Position numbers and translations under genes: made by a program
The notes under the pieces: generated by a model
The model's input: the letters and a program-made list of their open reading frames with translations, nothing else
Told to the model about the DNA's origin: nothing
The model's database searches: none
From: Parelaphostrongylus tenuis
Taxonomy: Eukaryota > Nematoda > Chromadorea > Rhabditida > Metastrongylidae
Length of the DNA stretch: 64,000 bases
Direction of reading: 5' to 3'
Assembly (NCBI GenBank): GCA_019055375.1
Contig: JAHQIW010007006.1
Coordinates: 186,001-250,000 of the forward strand
In this document: positions 38,201 to 50,500 of the stretch, in pieces
Layout: each line of letters starts with the position of its first letter
Numbering within the stretch: the stretch's first letter is position 1

Positions 38201-41200
38201 TCGCTTTCTCTCCTTTGACTGGCGCTTCCGTAAAGATAAAGGCTGAAGCTCTCGGCGGTGACCAATCCCTTAAGTGTACGCCATGCATTCGACTTTATTA
38301 AGCATCGTTTAAGGTGAATGAATGCATATCTAGCCTTTACAATGATTTTAGGCGGCTTACTGATGTATCAACTCAGGGTTGCTATATTTTCCGGCTGGTC
38401 TGGCAGCAATTCACTCACCCCTGAGGGATGGAAAGCTGCGTGGCTGTTGGCGGCCGGATCGAAGCATCGAGCATCGTATTTACTACGTGTGTGTCGCAAA
38501 GCACCCACCCATAACCACTGCGCTACACGCGTTCTTTCTCTGTGACGCTTCCTTACACATCTTCAAATCTTATGCGCTTATATTGTTTAGCCGACGCGTG
38601 GTTGGTATCAGTTGTAGCAGTAGTAGTAGCAGTAATAATGGGGATAGTAGTAGTTGCTATGGCTGACGTTCCAGCGACTACACCTTCTGAGTCTGAACAC
38701 GTGCGTCGGCTAAACAGTGTGAATCGATGAACTTTACATATTATAACTACTATAGCGGAGGTTTATAGGAACACGGTTTTTTGGAGGATTGTTTCTCTAC
38801 AGATTTGTTACGCATGGAATACATTGTTAAGGCTTTTTTCCGATGGATTGTGATTGCCGGTATCATTTTGTATTTTTCTAGGAATACATTATCTTCATTC
38901 GAACTGGGTGCTTCATCGCGATCTGAAACCGGCAAACATTCTTGTTATGGGCGATGCTCCAGGAGTTCATCGTGGCAGGTTGGCGTTTCGACTGTGTAGA
39001 AACGACATCTCAAATGATAATATTTTCTTCAATGATTCAGCCATTACGACTTTGTCTATAGGTAGACCTATTCGGCTAAAGTTTCGACGTCTTCGTCTTC
39101 TTCAAAACATTAGGCGAAATCTCCACACGAGGATGCACTGCTGGGGGCAACTGACTCGAATCAATGGCTCTGCCCGAGATGAAGACATCGAAGCGTTGAT
39201 CTAATAAATCTTTTTATCAACTGATTATGCTAACGTTGGATAAAGTTGGCTTTTTAGAGTGTGAATGACTTCAATGTTGAACTTCAGAGTGAAGATTGCC
39301 GATATGGGATTTGCTCGTATTTTCTACAATCCACTGAAGCCACTAGCTGAATTAGATCCGGTTGTTGTAACTTTTTGGTATCGAGCACCCGAATTACTGC
39401 TGGGAGCTAAGCACTATACTAAAGTGAGTTTAGGAATGTCTTCGTTGTTGATCTTACCAGCCACTTAATTGATATAATCTTAAAGTTTCTTTTGGCTTAA
39501 TACCTGAAGTATATGAGTCTTGTGCTGGGATAGAGAGTTAAACAGATGAAGCTCTCAGTTTTGATCGATTCCTAACGGATGTGCCATGCGCTCGACAATA
39601 ATAGGCTTTGTATGTGGTGATTGGTGCACATATCTGGCATTTTCAACGAATCGCGGTGGCCTACCGATGTATCAAGTGCTGGCATACTCCCAGACAAGTG
39701 TGATACCAATTCTTCGACCTCAAAGGAATAAAGGCTTGGTGAGCCCTGAGCGCGAGATTCAACTGTCGGCTCTCAATCGGTCGGCAGCTTGTGTGTTGTA
39801 GAGCACCTCTAAACACTGCGCCATGCGCGCTCGTCGTGCTGCGTATGTCAATAAGTTAAGCTTGATGAGAAGCAGGAAACCACTAATTTTTCAGTCATCC
39901 ACAAATTTTTGCACTGTTCATTCACAAGGCTGCCGTTCACACAATATGTTTTTTCGCTTTCAGGCTATAGATGTCTGGGCAATAGGGTGTATATTTGCTG
40001 AGCTTCTTACAGCTGAACCAGTATTCTTTTGTAAGGAAGAGGATATCAAAGCGCAAAGCCCTTATCATTATGATCAACTGAAAAGGTAAGTTATATATAT
40101 GCCTCTAATTTGGCTCAGATGGTCAATTTTTCCAGTTCTCCGCTCTTTGAAACGGAATCACACATCGTTCCAAATACTTCATGAAGGGTTTTTAGGATCT
40201 TCACTGTTATGGGTTATCCACAAGAAAGCGAATGGAACGATTTCAAAAAGATGCCAGATTATCACAAACTGCAAACGGATATCAAATCATCACAGTTAGT
40301 GGAGTTTAGTATTCGTATTACTTCGCTTAATTATTGAAGAAGTATTTCCATGCTCTCTTTTCTTTTGTTCAGATCTATTGTTGTTTAGGACCGCATTTCC
40401 GAACTGCAGTATGACGCGCTATATGGAGAAGCACAAGATAGAATCCGATTCACCACAGTTCAAACTGTTAGTTAAGCTCTTGACAATGGATCCAAATAAA
40501 CGGATATCATGTAAGGATGCTATGGAAGAACCATACTTTAAGGTAAGGGTGGCTTTTTTCCTCCTATTTCTCTCCACATTCACCAATTTTTCATATCAAT
40601 TCGGCGTTGCGTGAAAGTCTCAAAGTGTTCCAGATGGATCCAAAACCAACGGAAGACGTATTTTATAAGTTTGAAATACCCTATCCAAAACGTGAGTCGT
40701 TACCCGATGCCGATATCAAGAAATCTCTGGCTATGAATATTGTCGACGATCAAACCCAGCAGGCCACCAACCCTCAAGTAAGACATTTCAGTATTGTAGT
40801 TTTCTTTTTAAATGAGAGATCGTTCACTCATTGTGAATCGCTTAGGTAAACCAAGCAATAAATCAGCAATTGGATTCCGAACCTGTAAATAAAAGGTTAC
40901 GCATGGGAGGACAGCAGGTCCTAGTTTTATCTTATCACCTTTTACTGCTCTTTACTGTTTTATTTCTTAATTGTTCTTCTTTCTCTTCTAGCAAATGAAC
41001 ACTAACAGCCAGACAATGTTTTCGGGAGGAGAATTTCATCAGCCTATGCAACCACAACATATGATTCCTCAGTCAAGTGAATTTTCTTCAGGGAATTCCT
41101 TCTTGTTTAGAAACGATATTGAAGACTGCTTCTACTAAGACCTGGAGAATATTAACAAGATACATTGTGCTTTGAAATTTTAATGAAAAACCTGCACAAT

Positions 41201-42858
41201 GCTTTTCAGTGGATATGGTTGGTGGGATGATGAATCAACCACAACAGCAGTATCAACAGCAACCGATATTTGCGGTTGGTATTCCTAATACACGAACATT
41301 TACGTTGAAGAGTAGAGAGAGTACAACCGCCATGTTATGCTGAACTTTTTTTGTCGCTAAAAACGGCTTTTACTCCAGAGTCAACCGATGCCGGCATCGA
41401 TGCCAGTATCTGGACAACAACAGATGGCAATAATGCAAGGTGCTCAGCAATTTCAACATCAAAGCATGGGTATGTATATTGCAATTAGTAAAGTCGATTA
41501 TCGCAATCCATTCTTCGATCCTTTAGGGATGAGCCCTTTTTCACTTAAGACCAAATTTTTTACAATCATTTCATAGCTTGATTCTTTGCAATTCAAATAT
41601 TGTACTTGAGATCCAAAACAGGCCTTCTTAGTGCGCTGTAGCTGCGAAAGTAAAGTTGATTTTTTCACTCAGCGCGCTTCATCATGCATATTTTTGATAC
41701 TTATTTGAGAACATTGCTCAACTTCATGAAATTTTAGACTCTCCACGTCAAAATTGTAGAAGAATCTGTGTTCTATCGTTCTGAGCTCTTAGTTTTCTTT
41801 TGATAATATGAAATAAACCCGCTACTAAGCCCAAGACTAAGCAGCCTAAGCTTATGAGTGCGAAATGTACTCCTCGTTTTGCTCTTACAGCGCTCTGTGA
41901 AGCCTTTCGAAAAACTAAACCTAGCTTCAGAATCACTTGGACTTATGCCATCAAATAAATGCTGGAAACCTGTTAAAAGACATCCACAAACCTGTTCCGC
42001 TTCGGTGCCCTTTGTTGTGAATATTGCGGGATACCCACATATATCCACACAGACCTTCACACCCTAGGCGAGCAGAAATTAACGAGTGTGATAATCAGTC
42101 CTATTTTCGCTGCTAGGACGCATCAGAAAAGTCTTTCCAGGACACAGCGACATAATAGAATTGCCGAAGTTTGGGCTGCGGAATGATTACTAAAAGATTG
42201 GAAAAAAGAGCGAAAACAGCCTGATACCCAAAGGATTTATGGATGGATTGCGATGGTCAAATTGTACAGGCTTATTTGATATTCCCAGCATTTCGTTCAT
42301 TATATTCCTACTGGATTAGAATGTAAGAGTATATATTTATATACAAAGCTGCTAAGATGCAAAGAGCTCCAGTCTTACTGGTGTTGTACGGAGCCAGATG
42401 TGATCACAAAATAATGCAGCAAGTTTTTCAAGGAATGTTACAAAGCCAACCAATAATGATGAGACAACAGATTCCTCAAACGTTTCAGCAACATCCACAA
42501 GGAATGATTCAACAGCCTGGAGGTGTGTGACATTTCAACAATTATTCACTTTTGAACGGTTACTGTAACTGCGATACGCGCAACACAATGGAGAAAAAGA
42601 TCTAACTTCAATCGAACAAATATAATGCGTGTTTCACATCTGCTCCCTCTATCCTAATCACCATATGACAGGGAAGTATGAAAGATCTAACAGAGTACGA
42701 CTTTAGGTGGTGTCGATATGATGCCTGGAATACACAATCAACAAATGACCGGTATACAGAATATGAATGGTAATCCACCACCTTATCCGATGATGCAGCA
42801 ACAAGGACCCCAACCTCAACCACAACAACAGCAACAACAGTGGAATCACTATCAATGA
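32264..42858 (+). CDS. cdk-8: Cyclin-dependent kinase 8 (Mediator kinase module)
   Basis: Exons: 32264-32344, 32666-32817, 37775-37826, 37900-38035, 38882-38978, 39288-39423, 39964-40085, 40196-40294, 40389-40542, 40634-40777, 40846-40917, 40992-41076, 41210-41274, 41379-41469, 42433-42522, 42707-42858. All phases agree: 1728 nt, 575 residues plus stop. The kinase shows [12 protein letters not shown] (Gly loop, about 28-39), ALK with Lys56, SMSACRE (64-70, the CDK8 version of PSTAIRE), HRDLKPAN (Asp154), DMG (178-180, diagnostic of CDK8/19 in place of DFG), [14 protein letters not shown], and the IPYPKRE end of the kinase region. The C-terminal 200 residues are Gln/Met/Pro-rich, as in nematode CDK-8. 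The protein pairs with cyclin C, MED12 and MED13 to phosphorylate transcription factors and Pol II machinery in the nucleus. It appears intact. The donor after exon 11 (GTCCTA) is weak. Confidence 0.95.
33660..35880 (-). pseudogene. Large antisense RTE retrotransposon relic (copy 5)
   Basis: Read from 35880 downwards: an endonuclease C-terminal block ([30 protein letters not shown]), a linker ([14 protein letters not shown]), reverse-transcriptase motifs ([37 protein letters not shown] near 34450) and the C-terminal region ([29 protein letters not shown]). It is the longest and best-preserved RTE copy here, with only a handful of frameshifts and stops. It lies antisense in the 5 kb cdk-8 intron 2. 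The 5' end of the endonuclease is missing. Confidence 0.88.
35885..36105. other. Short unassigned stretch in cdk-8 intron 2
   Basis: Nothing recognised between the RTE relic and dispersed repeat D. Confidence 0.4.
36110..36560. repeat. Dispersed repeat D, copy 2
   Basis: Aligns by eye with 29530-30010 in the same orientation and order of landmarks. A shorter third piece may lie at 36930-37090 ('agttatcaatgaa', 'cgcagtatc'). It lies within cdk-8 intron 2. Confidence 0.55.
37095..37774. other. End of cdk-8 intron 2, nothing recognised
   Basis: AT-rich sequence with no supported feature. A TTTTCAG acceptor leads to cdk-8 exon 3. Confidence 0.45.
38262..38535 (-). repeat. tRNA-derived SINE family A, copy 1
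   Basis: On the minus strand it starts with an A-box-like 'gtagcgcagtggtta' and a B-box-like 'gcttcgatcc', then the family body ('gtctggcag', 'tgtaaaggc') and tail 'gaatgcatggcgt'. It lies in cdk-8 intron 4. Confidence 0.7.
39560..39836 (-). repeat. tRNA-derived SINE family A, copy 2
   Basis: The minus strand shows 'gcgcatggcgcagtgtttag' and the body 'gggctcaccaagcc', 'cttgtctgggag', 'cggtaggccacc', then the tail. The B box is decayed. It lies in cdk-8 intron 6. Confidence 0.7.
41535..42245. mobile_element. Foldback-family element in cdk-8 intron 14
   Basis: The left arm (about 41535-41760) carries 'agtgcgctgtagctgcgaaa' and 'ttcactcagcgcgc'. The right arm (about 42065-42245) carries the inverse units ('cgagtgtgataatcag', 'cgctgctaggacgcat'). 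The family matches 16955-18995. It was not transcriptionally disruptive, since exons 14 and 15 still splice in phase. Confidence 0.5.
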
Positions 42859-43405
42859 GACCAACCACGATGGGTGTTGGTCACCCGTACGATGATGGCA
42901 CTGCATACCAATCATTTCACTTGTTGCTTTTCCCACCATATTATTACTTTTTATTTATTTTTTTAACCATATGAATACCCGTTAGACTTTCGTTTCGACC
43001 TCACTCCTGTTTCCATGTATTCTTCGCTTTTTTTCTTTCTCACGAAACATTTCATAGTCTTAAGTTATACATTCAAGGTATTTTACTATTATTCGTCGAA
43101 TATGGCTTGAATAATTTCTCTGATTGTTAGCATGGTAAAAAAAATCGTGGATGGGACGTTATCAATTTCTTTCAATGTCTTACATCCAACTGTTTGCCAT
43201 ATACGGCCACTTTCATTAGCATCACCACTTAGTCACTCATTTTCTACACTGTGATATCTCTCGGATTGTTATGTATGAACTTAAAGTCATAATGCTCTAC
43301 AGCTTTACTTTATTAGACTTCTGCCTAATGTGTGGTTAGAATTCGCATGCTGCACATCAAACCACACTACCGTATGATTGTATATGTTCATTTGTTCAGA
43401 AAATC

Positions 43406-43411
43406 AATAAA
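43406..43411 (+). terminator. Candidate polyadenylation signal of cdk-8
   Basis: AATAAA lies about 550 bases after the cdk-8 stop. It is the first canonical signal I noticed and leaves about 215 bases to the end of the convergent minus-strand gene. Confidence 0.5.
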
Positions 43412-43627
43412 GTGAACCAGAAATCATTGAGCTAGTCCAAAGGAGATAGAAGAAGAATAATTTAGAATGCTTTAACGTTGATATGAAGAACTAAAAAAGT
43501 AGAAGAGATCAGAATGAATTATTAGTATAGGCTTGACTACATATGACAAGTGGCTTAGAGCCAATATGATTTTGAATTAGTTTGAAAGATAAACTAATTG
43601 GTAGTGGTAGTAATTGCAGTTTTGCAA

Positions 43628-46600
43628 TCATAAGCACTCTTCATTCGGGATCCGCGCCCAATGGATATCTTCCATTACAGCTTTGTTATGTTCGATAACG
43701 CTGCTTCTGGCACAGTGAGCATGACAATAGCATATAGTCCCCGACTTATCGCCTGAATTTCCATTCTCTGACTCCGACTCTGACTCGCTTAAGTTCCAAA
43801 CGTAAGTAATCGGCAGTGACACCTGAACTCAGTTACTTCAATTGACCGTATGAAATACAAGATCCAGCAAGAAGTAAAGGATAAAAAATAAAGCTCCTGG
43901 CATGAATCAATCCCTGAAATATGTGCGATGGATTCGTATTCATCTAGCATCGTTTAAGACGATTGTGAATGCATATCTGTCTTTTACAATGACTCGTGGG
44001 GGCCTATCAAAGTCTCAGTTCAATACTGCTATCACGCCACACAAGTCTGGTGGGAATAAATCGCTGACCCTGCAAGGATAGAAGGCTTGACAAGCGCTGT
44101 GCGCGGGATTGAAGCATTTACCACTTGTGTGTCGCAGAGATCTCTCACCACTGAGACACACGTCCCTTAAATTCAACAATGGCATACCTCATTTTGTTGA
44201 ATCATGGTCATATTTTGCATACATGCCTTCGGAAAACTTCATGGATGGAAACAAAAAAGATTTTTAGTCATAGTCTACTCAAAAGGCTCCTTCCAATCAC
44301 TTATCCTTCTAATCTAATCAGGAAATTAAACGATATCAATGTTTTCATATCAGATGAATGGCAGAAGGAAATGTTCGAACATTCACATTTATGGTGAAAT
44401 AGTACTTTGCAAGCTGAACGCCTACACATTTGCATATTTTAACCAGTGCTGAAAAAAACCACACAAGTACTTTGCAACCAAAACGAAGATCACCTGTAGT
44501 GAACTGAAATCCGATGATAACTGAGCAGAACAAAATAGGGTACGAACAGAAGCTAACATAAAATAATCTCGAGACCAGAACTGAAACTATCACAAGCATC
44601 GTCCCGAACTCAACCCTGTAATATGGACCAAATTCAATGCCAACAATCTAGAGCAGAATTTATATGAAATCTTACTTTACGCTTTTTTTTTGCATTGGTT
44701 CGATGTTATAAAAATATATTCAAAAGTGTTGAGTGATATGCAAAACATTCGACTCCACGCGTGGAGTTGAACCCATGCATCACCTGTAGCGGGGACGCGG
44801 CAACCAAACTTCAACAAGTTTGATCTCGTAAGCACGTGTCGGCATAGCTCGTTTATAGTACGATTACACCGTAAAGAAGAGTGGTAGCAAAGCGGTGACC
44901 TCGGTGGTGTAGTGGTCGCGCGCGCGTACGGTATGGGTGAAACACAGGTTCGACTCCCGCCTGGAATCGAACGCTTTGCATATTACTCAACATTCTTAGG
45001 CATCCGCAGCAAAATCGATGGCCTTCACCTTCTCTCACATACCTCATCGCGTGCGGTTTTTCCGATATTGTTGTTATCCGCTTGTTCATCAGAGGATGAA
45101 TGAATTGAGTCATGCATAGTTACACCTTGTGATTGAGACTGAGAGCCTAAAAGGGATATTCTCAAGGGGAAAATTTCGGATTCAAATCGTTGAAATTGAG
45201 AACGTGATATCCTACATGACATAGGCCAAGGTCGTTCTGTTCCCAAATCAATCGTGCTAATGTAATCTTTTGCAGTATATATAGTGCCAAGTCGACGACG
45301 TTTTTCTTCTGAAATGAGAAAAAGGCCACGTTTCACAATCGATAATATAATGCTTACAGTGATAGATTGACACCTTCGGTTTCATCTTTCCAAGGTTTTG
45401 TAGTCGTCTGTGCCTTCGATTTTCGCGATGATGGATGAAATCGGAATGACGACTCCCTGAAACTAATAAGAGTGGAACAAGACAACTTTTCCACAGACAG
45501 CTAGCTCACATACTTTTCCTGCTTTAACGACCCGTTCTTGGCCATTTCTTTCCGATGTGGTGGCTTCAATCGCTCATTCAACCTCAGTAATCTTTCATTG
45601 ACTGCTCGTACAGGTAAAGTGCATTTGCTACTACGACACGATGCTAGATTTGAGTGAAGAGCACCTGAACATCCAAAATTGATTTGAAGAAAACAAACTA
45701 ACCAAACTATTTCCTAGCATTCCTATCATAGAGGGAAGAGTCAAATGTATTAACACATGATAAACGGTTTGAAAAAAACCTTCCCAACTTTCTTTCCTTT
45801 CAACACTGACGTTGGAGAAATCTTCTCGACCGCCTGCTAAGTTGGACTCGTCCTGGGATACCTGCACCGAAAAACTGCTATACGTTTGCTACTATATCCT
45901 AATAAAATATTAATAAATAAACAAAGGAATACCTAATTGGAATACTGAACAGTTTAACTGGATAAACCTGACTAGTGGAAAACTAGCTTTCCAACCATTC
46001 AACCTTTGGGGGACGGCAGTTGATATCGCTCTGTACAGAGCTACTTTCTCTTTTTATTAGAACTTTTTCCCCGTTTGGAGGAAGTTCCCAAATTTCTCGT
46101 GTTACCTTGACCCTCCATGGTTTTCTGTATACCCTCTACCATTTTCGTAATGCAGAACTCACATGTATATCAAAAAAGCACTCGTTTACTTCGTAATTGT
46201 ACTCTTGTTGACATTCAAGCAATTGTAAAAGTTTGACAAAGGATATTATGTTCTTTTCTGCTGGACAGCACGGAACGAATAAACAACTCTCTTCGTTGGA
46301 GAAAGACTTTCCGCTGCACTTTCGGTAATAATTTGAATGCTTAAATCTCTGGCAAATGCTTTACGTGGCCGTTTTTTGAAAGAGCCTTTTCATAATGCTG
46401 CAGCAGAAAGACAACATTTGTGTTTCACGCACACGCACACACACGTATTTCTCGTGGGACAGAACTCTTTTCTAGAATTATAAGTATCCATTCGATGGTA
46501 AAAGTTTCCAGAATTCCAACACTGTGCTGCAGCGAATATAAGATCGAGTTTCGATACGCGGGCATTTGTTTTTTGGCTAGTGTGTGAGCCGCATGTCTGA

Positions 46601-48889
46601 TGGCCATAGATTCGCTACGACGTCCCCGATCGACCGATGGATCACGCTCGGGCGGTTCACATATGAAGTGCAATTTTCGTTATTTGATTAAGGATTTCCT
46701 CTTAGCTTTGAAAGAAAACTCCAGATAAAACGTATGACTTCGATATTATACAGGATCTCCTCTGTACGTTCATACGCTTTTCGTGCTTCCAGAGAAGTAA
46801 TACTAAAAATATGCTAACGGTGTAAAGCTATTTCATTCTGAATGCTACGGCGTTATATAAAAGCCTTTCAAGAAAGGAGTACGTGGCGCAGTAACCAGAG
46901 ATTCAAACTCTCGAATGATCACTATCAATCTTTTTGAAAGTTCTTGTCTAGCGAGAGTACCGTCTCTCCATCCATGCCGTCTAACAGAAATGAGCCTATT
47001 ACGATATAAGTGCTTTAGTTTTAATATCCTTTTGATAGTACGACATTTAAAAGTTATCACAGTAAATGAAATTGAGAAAATAGTGAATAAGTTGTCAAAA
47101 ACGATTCTGCATACAGCACCAGCTCATGGATAAATTCGCTGCTTCAGTGCACGTAGAAGGTCTTCAAACCAAGAACACTGTTACAATCAGCGTTGTCCGA
47201 TCTATCGAGTAATTACGAAATACATACTAAAAATACAAGGCTGTGGCAGAGTAATTAGCGATCGAAGCAAGCTGCTCGTTCGAGTCCCTCCCTAACATTG
47301 TCTTAAAAGTGATCAACGAACGTCTTAGTTCGGGTTCCTCCAAGCCTGCAAAGAGAATTGTCTCGACCAACATTCTATCCCATTCGTAGAGAAGGCAAAC
47401 TCCTCAAGTAGCAGCCGAAATAACACGTGAGCTGTTCGAAGACTGGACAGCGGATATGAAAACTAGAATGTAAAAGTGCCGGGGTCAGCACAGCGAAATG
47501 TGATGACGAGTTGTGAAAATAAAGTAGAAAAAAATGATAGTGAAAAGCTCTGCCCACTGGAGAAGGGCATCTAGATACGCCTGCGTTCAACTGAATACAT
47601 GGCGTCCTTAAAAGTTACCTAAAACGATCTTTTCATAAATTGATAGAAGTTATTCTAACAAGTTGTCTTCATATCTGGGACAGTACAAAGAGAAGTAGAA
47701 GCTCCCACTGACATTGGCGCAAAATTCAATATGATATGCAACATAAAACAAAAGCTCTGGAACTCTCAGCCTTGGTCAATCCCCGATGGATGCGCCATGC
47801 ATTCGTCTTCATCTAGCACCATTTGAGGTGGCTGAATGCATATCTGACCTTACGGTGACTCGCCATAGCCTACTAATGGATCAGGTAAGTGTCGATATCC
47901 TTCCAAACAAGTCTGATACCATTTTACCAATCTCGGAGGCATGAAAGTCTTTATGAGCCATGAACGCAGAATTGAACCACTAACCACGTATGTAACGTGG
48001 CACCCTTCTAAGCACTGCGCCACACGCGCTTCTCTCAGCCGTAGTTAGATCAAATTAGATCCTTGCCGTGTGAGAGTATGTAAGGCTAAGCACTTACACA
48101 ATCGGCAGAGCGACTTAGAACAGATACTTCATCACTACACCCTTGCCCGTTCGACGTCTTAGAAGTGCTCAAACTGCGATACCGTCGACCTGAAAGAGAA
48201 TTTTGAAGTCTGGAAGTGGATGAGATGCCTTATTGAGCACCAATAAAAAGTAAATTATTTCTTACCCGATATAATATCGTAGGCACTTGGCCCGCCATTT
48301 TCACTGCATTGATCAATATGCGTAATTTCTACGTTATAAACTGGCAATGATGACAGGTTATGAGCATCCCCTGAAACATTCTTCATCAGAACTAGCCGAT
48401 TCCCTCATGTGATATTTTGAAATCGTTTAAACATATAGGATTTCAACGTCATAATAGTTATGCAGGGGAACTTCTTTTTTCACCAAAGAGGAAAAATCTT
48501 CAAAAAAAAGTATGAAATGGATGTCAGATTATCTCCAGCGGAACTGGAATCCAACTTTAACATAAATAAGTTCTGCAACGAAATTTATTTTTCTCACCTG
48601 TAACTCCGGTCGATAATGTTGGCTCGAAACTTAAGGAACGAGGAAGACCACTAGTGAAATCAGAGGATCTGAAATCGGATGCCCTTGAACATCAAAACTT
48701 GCCGAAAGCAAAGGTAAAAGCCCAACATGTTATAACGAGTTCTGTTATTCTCCACGATTCGTTCTCTCTCTTCAGTGACTCGTCGGCTATATAGTGTCTC
48801 TCCGTACGGCAATAGTGGACGCTGCATAAACTCGCTGATTTCTTCAAAAAACACGTAAAAACAATTGTAAAATATTTTTCTTCGTTCAT
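43628..48889 (-). CDS. Ser-rich protein tail ending in a Cys/His cluster
   Basis: Exons on the minus strand: 48834-48699 (start uncertain, frame open to 48889), 48668-48598, 48370-48266, 48189-48098, 45861-45780, 45664-45514, 45456-45374, 45308-45043, 43822-43628. All phases agree and the last exon ends in TGA. The predicted product has about 393 residues. Readable segments include SLSFEPTLSTG, LPVYNVEITHID, RYRSLSTSKTSNG, RLLRLNERLKPPHRKEM, EEEKRRRLGTIYTAKDYIST and a run of Ser-Glu repeats followed by ICYCHAHCARSSV and a C-terminal IPNEECL. I do not recognise a family. The Ser/Glu-rich, low-hydrophobic composition suggests a disordered cytoplasmic region, and the CYCHAHC cluster could bind metal. 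It may be a separate gene starting near 48889, or the 3' half of the adaptor-like gene upstream. Introns hold SINEs and a foldback element. It converges on cdk-8. Confidence 0.72.
43905..44172 (-). repeat. tRNA-derived SINE family A, copy 3
   Basis: The minus strand has 'gtctcagtggtgagag', a B-box-like 'cttcaatcccgcgc' and the family body and tail. It lies in the last intron of the minus-strand gene. Confidence 0.65.
44700..44830 (-). repeat. SINE family C relic with internal palindrome
   Basis: On the minus strand a B-box-like 'gggttcaactcc' is followed by a tail 'ttttgcatatcactcaac' shared with the copies at 44.9 and 54.0 kb. It includes the perfect 16-bp palindrome actccacgcgtggagt (44752-44767). 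Confidence 0.45.
44895..45005 (+). repeat. tRNA-like SINE, family C
   Basis: The A-box-like 'ggtggtgtagtggtc' and B-box-like 'ggttcgactcc' are about 50 bases apart, followed by 'tttgcatattactcaac'. The 5' and 3' ends do not form an acceptor stem, so a functional tRNA is unlikely. Confidence 0.55.
46000..47150. repeat. Foldback-family repeat in a minus-strand gene intron
   Basis: The left units ('gactttccgctgca', 'gctgcagcag', 'ctcgtgggacagaac') recur near 49.7 and 55.1 kb, and the right part shows 'gttataaaagc', 'cgaatgatcac' and 'ctaacagaaatgagcc' in the inverse sense. It includes an AC-rich run at 46428-46447. Arm limits are uncertain. Confidence 0.45.
47237..47555 (+). repeat. tRNA-derived SINE, family B
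   Basis: The head 'ggctgtggcagagtaattag' and a B-box-like 'cgttcgagtccctcc' are spaced as in a tRNA, followed by a tail ending in an AT-rich stretch with 'aaaataaagtag'. It is related to the copy at 61.26 kb. Confidence 0.6.
47773..48032 (-). repeat. tRNA-derived SINE family A, copy 4
   Basis: The minus strand reads 'gcgtgtggcgcagtgcttag', the family body and the tail 'gaatgcatggcgcatcc'. It sits between two coding exons of the minus-strand gene without disturbing their splice sites. Confidence 0.7.
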
Positions 48890-48954
48890 AATCGCATTAC
48901 ATTAATAACCCGCTTTTCTTAAAATATATCAGTGCAAAAGATATGGCATCTTAG

Positions 48955-50500
48955 GCCAGCGAAACAGCTAGTGGGGTAATATTTCGCCGTCAAGACCCAA
49001 TTTTCAACCTTTTCGGACAAGGCTTTCTTCACTTTTCACTCGAACTGTTACCAGTCATTCGACAGCTCAAATCTCAGCAATTTCATTACTGCATTAGCTT
49101 CTGAAGAAGCGCTCTTAGTATGCTGCAGCAGCGAAAATCAGATTACGTTACGCCTTCGGCTTGTGTTAGCGTGCGACTCTCGAATTGCGCGCTGCGCGCA
49201 GCGATATCAAAGCTGCCTTGGAAAGAAGTGATTTTCAATACTTGATCAAAAATTCTTCCCATCTCATAAAAAATCCTGCATTTTCCTCACAGAACTGCAG
49301 AAGAAACGTCGTCATATCGTTCTATGGGTATCAGAATTTTTCTTTCATTTTGTACTGGCAGATAAACCCGTACCCATTATGAAGCCAAAGCCTAAGTATA
49401 GGACTGCAAAACGTAATCGCCTTTCCGCTCTTCCACCGTTCTATGAAGAGCTTTTCAATGAGAAAACCTATCATCAGAATCATTAAAGCCTGTGTGGTAC
49501 TTTTCTGCTACACGGCGACAAATGAATATTCGACCCCTTCGCTTGACACGATTTTTCATAAGAGTGTTAATAATCATTCGAAAACTTAAACCTCTTGCTA
49601 TCGCAGTACTTGGCTGTGTTTCGAAAAAGTCTCTATCATAAGGCCTCAGCGAAAGGAAAGCATTTGTGCTTCACAGACGCGTTTTTCTCGCAGGACAGAG
49701 CTCTTTCTAGACTATCAGTAATCCTCGGCTAACGTAAAATTCGAAGAATCCCAAGCAGTGCTTGTTTTCTGGAAAGACCATTTCTTTGCAGTGCAGCAGG
49801 AAATTTAAGATTAAAATCACATACGCGGGCATGGGTGCTTTGGCTATTCCACGGGGTGCGGGTGGTGTTGGTGGAGCAAGGCAGATGCAGTTTCAACACG
49901 GCCGTCGATCGACTGGCCCTTCGGCGGGGTGCAAATTTTTCTATCCATTCAGGACTTTCTTCTCCACTTTGTAAGAAACTTAAAATTAAAAGTCTGATTT
50001 CAATACTAAAAGACTTTCTCTACACGTTCGTGTGCTATTCGCACTTCCAACGAAGTAACACCTAAATTGTGCGGCCGATGTAAAACATAATCTTATTTCG
50101 AACTTGACAGCGTTATAAAAGTGTGTTTTGAAAAAACGGCTACATAACCCGTTAGCCAGCAATTTAAGCTCTTGAATTATTATGAACAGTGATGAGAAAT
50201 TTTTGTATAGCGAATGGGGTCGAATATTGAGCTGTCTCCGTCCAACAGAAAAGAACCGTTTGTGCTATTAAAAAATAACTAAAAGTCTGTTCAAACACCA
50301 TCACAAACCTTTATGAAGCAATAAACGCACGTAAAGTGTGAAATGTGATCTTATTTTCGCTAGCATAGCTCATAATGGAGGCCTTTTCGTAAAAAAATAC
50401 ACTTTTGAAATCGTCGAGACATGAGCTATCGAATGACTACTAAATTTTTTAGAAAAGAAAAGCCCTCATCTTCGAATACTTGAAAAACGGGTCCCATTAT
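48955..50500. repeat. Foldback-family repeats (48.96-50.5 kb)
   Basis: Units 'gtcattcgacagctcaaatct', 'gtatgctgcagcagcgaaaa' and later 'tctcgcaggacagagctctt' match the foldback family. The right half (49.99-50.46 kb) shows the inverse units. It lies between the two halves of the minus-strand locus. No coding exon was seen inside. Confidence 0.45.

Noticed and set aside
44345..44599. Minus-strand hydrophobic frame as an exon of the Ser-rich gene
   Set aside because: The neighbouring exons (45043 to 43822) already join in phase, and this frame lacks flanking splice sites in phase.
44895..44970. Functional tRNA gene
   Set aside because: A and B boxes are recognisable but the ends do not pair as an acceptor stem, no clear anticodon arm was found, and relatives elsewhere share a SINE-like tail.
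48660..48854. Alternative minus-strand frame EISEFMQRPLLPYGETLYSRR
   Set aside because: It reads well but ends in phase 0 at the donor, while the next exon needs phase 2. The frame containing ESLKRENESWRITELV fits both sides.
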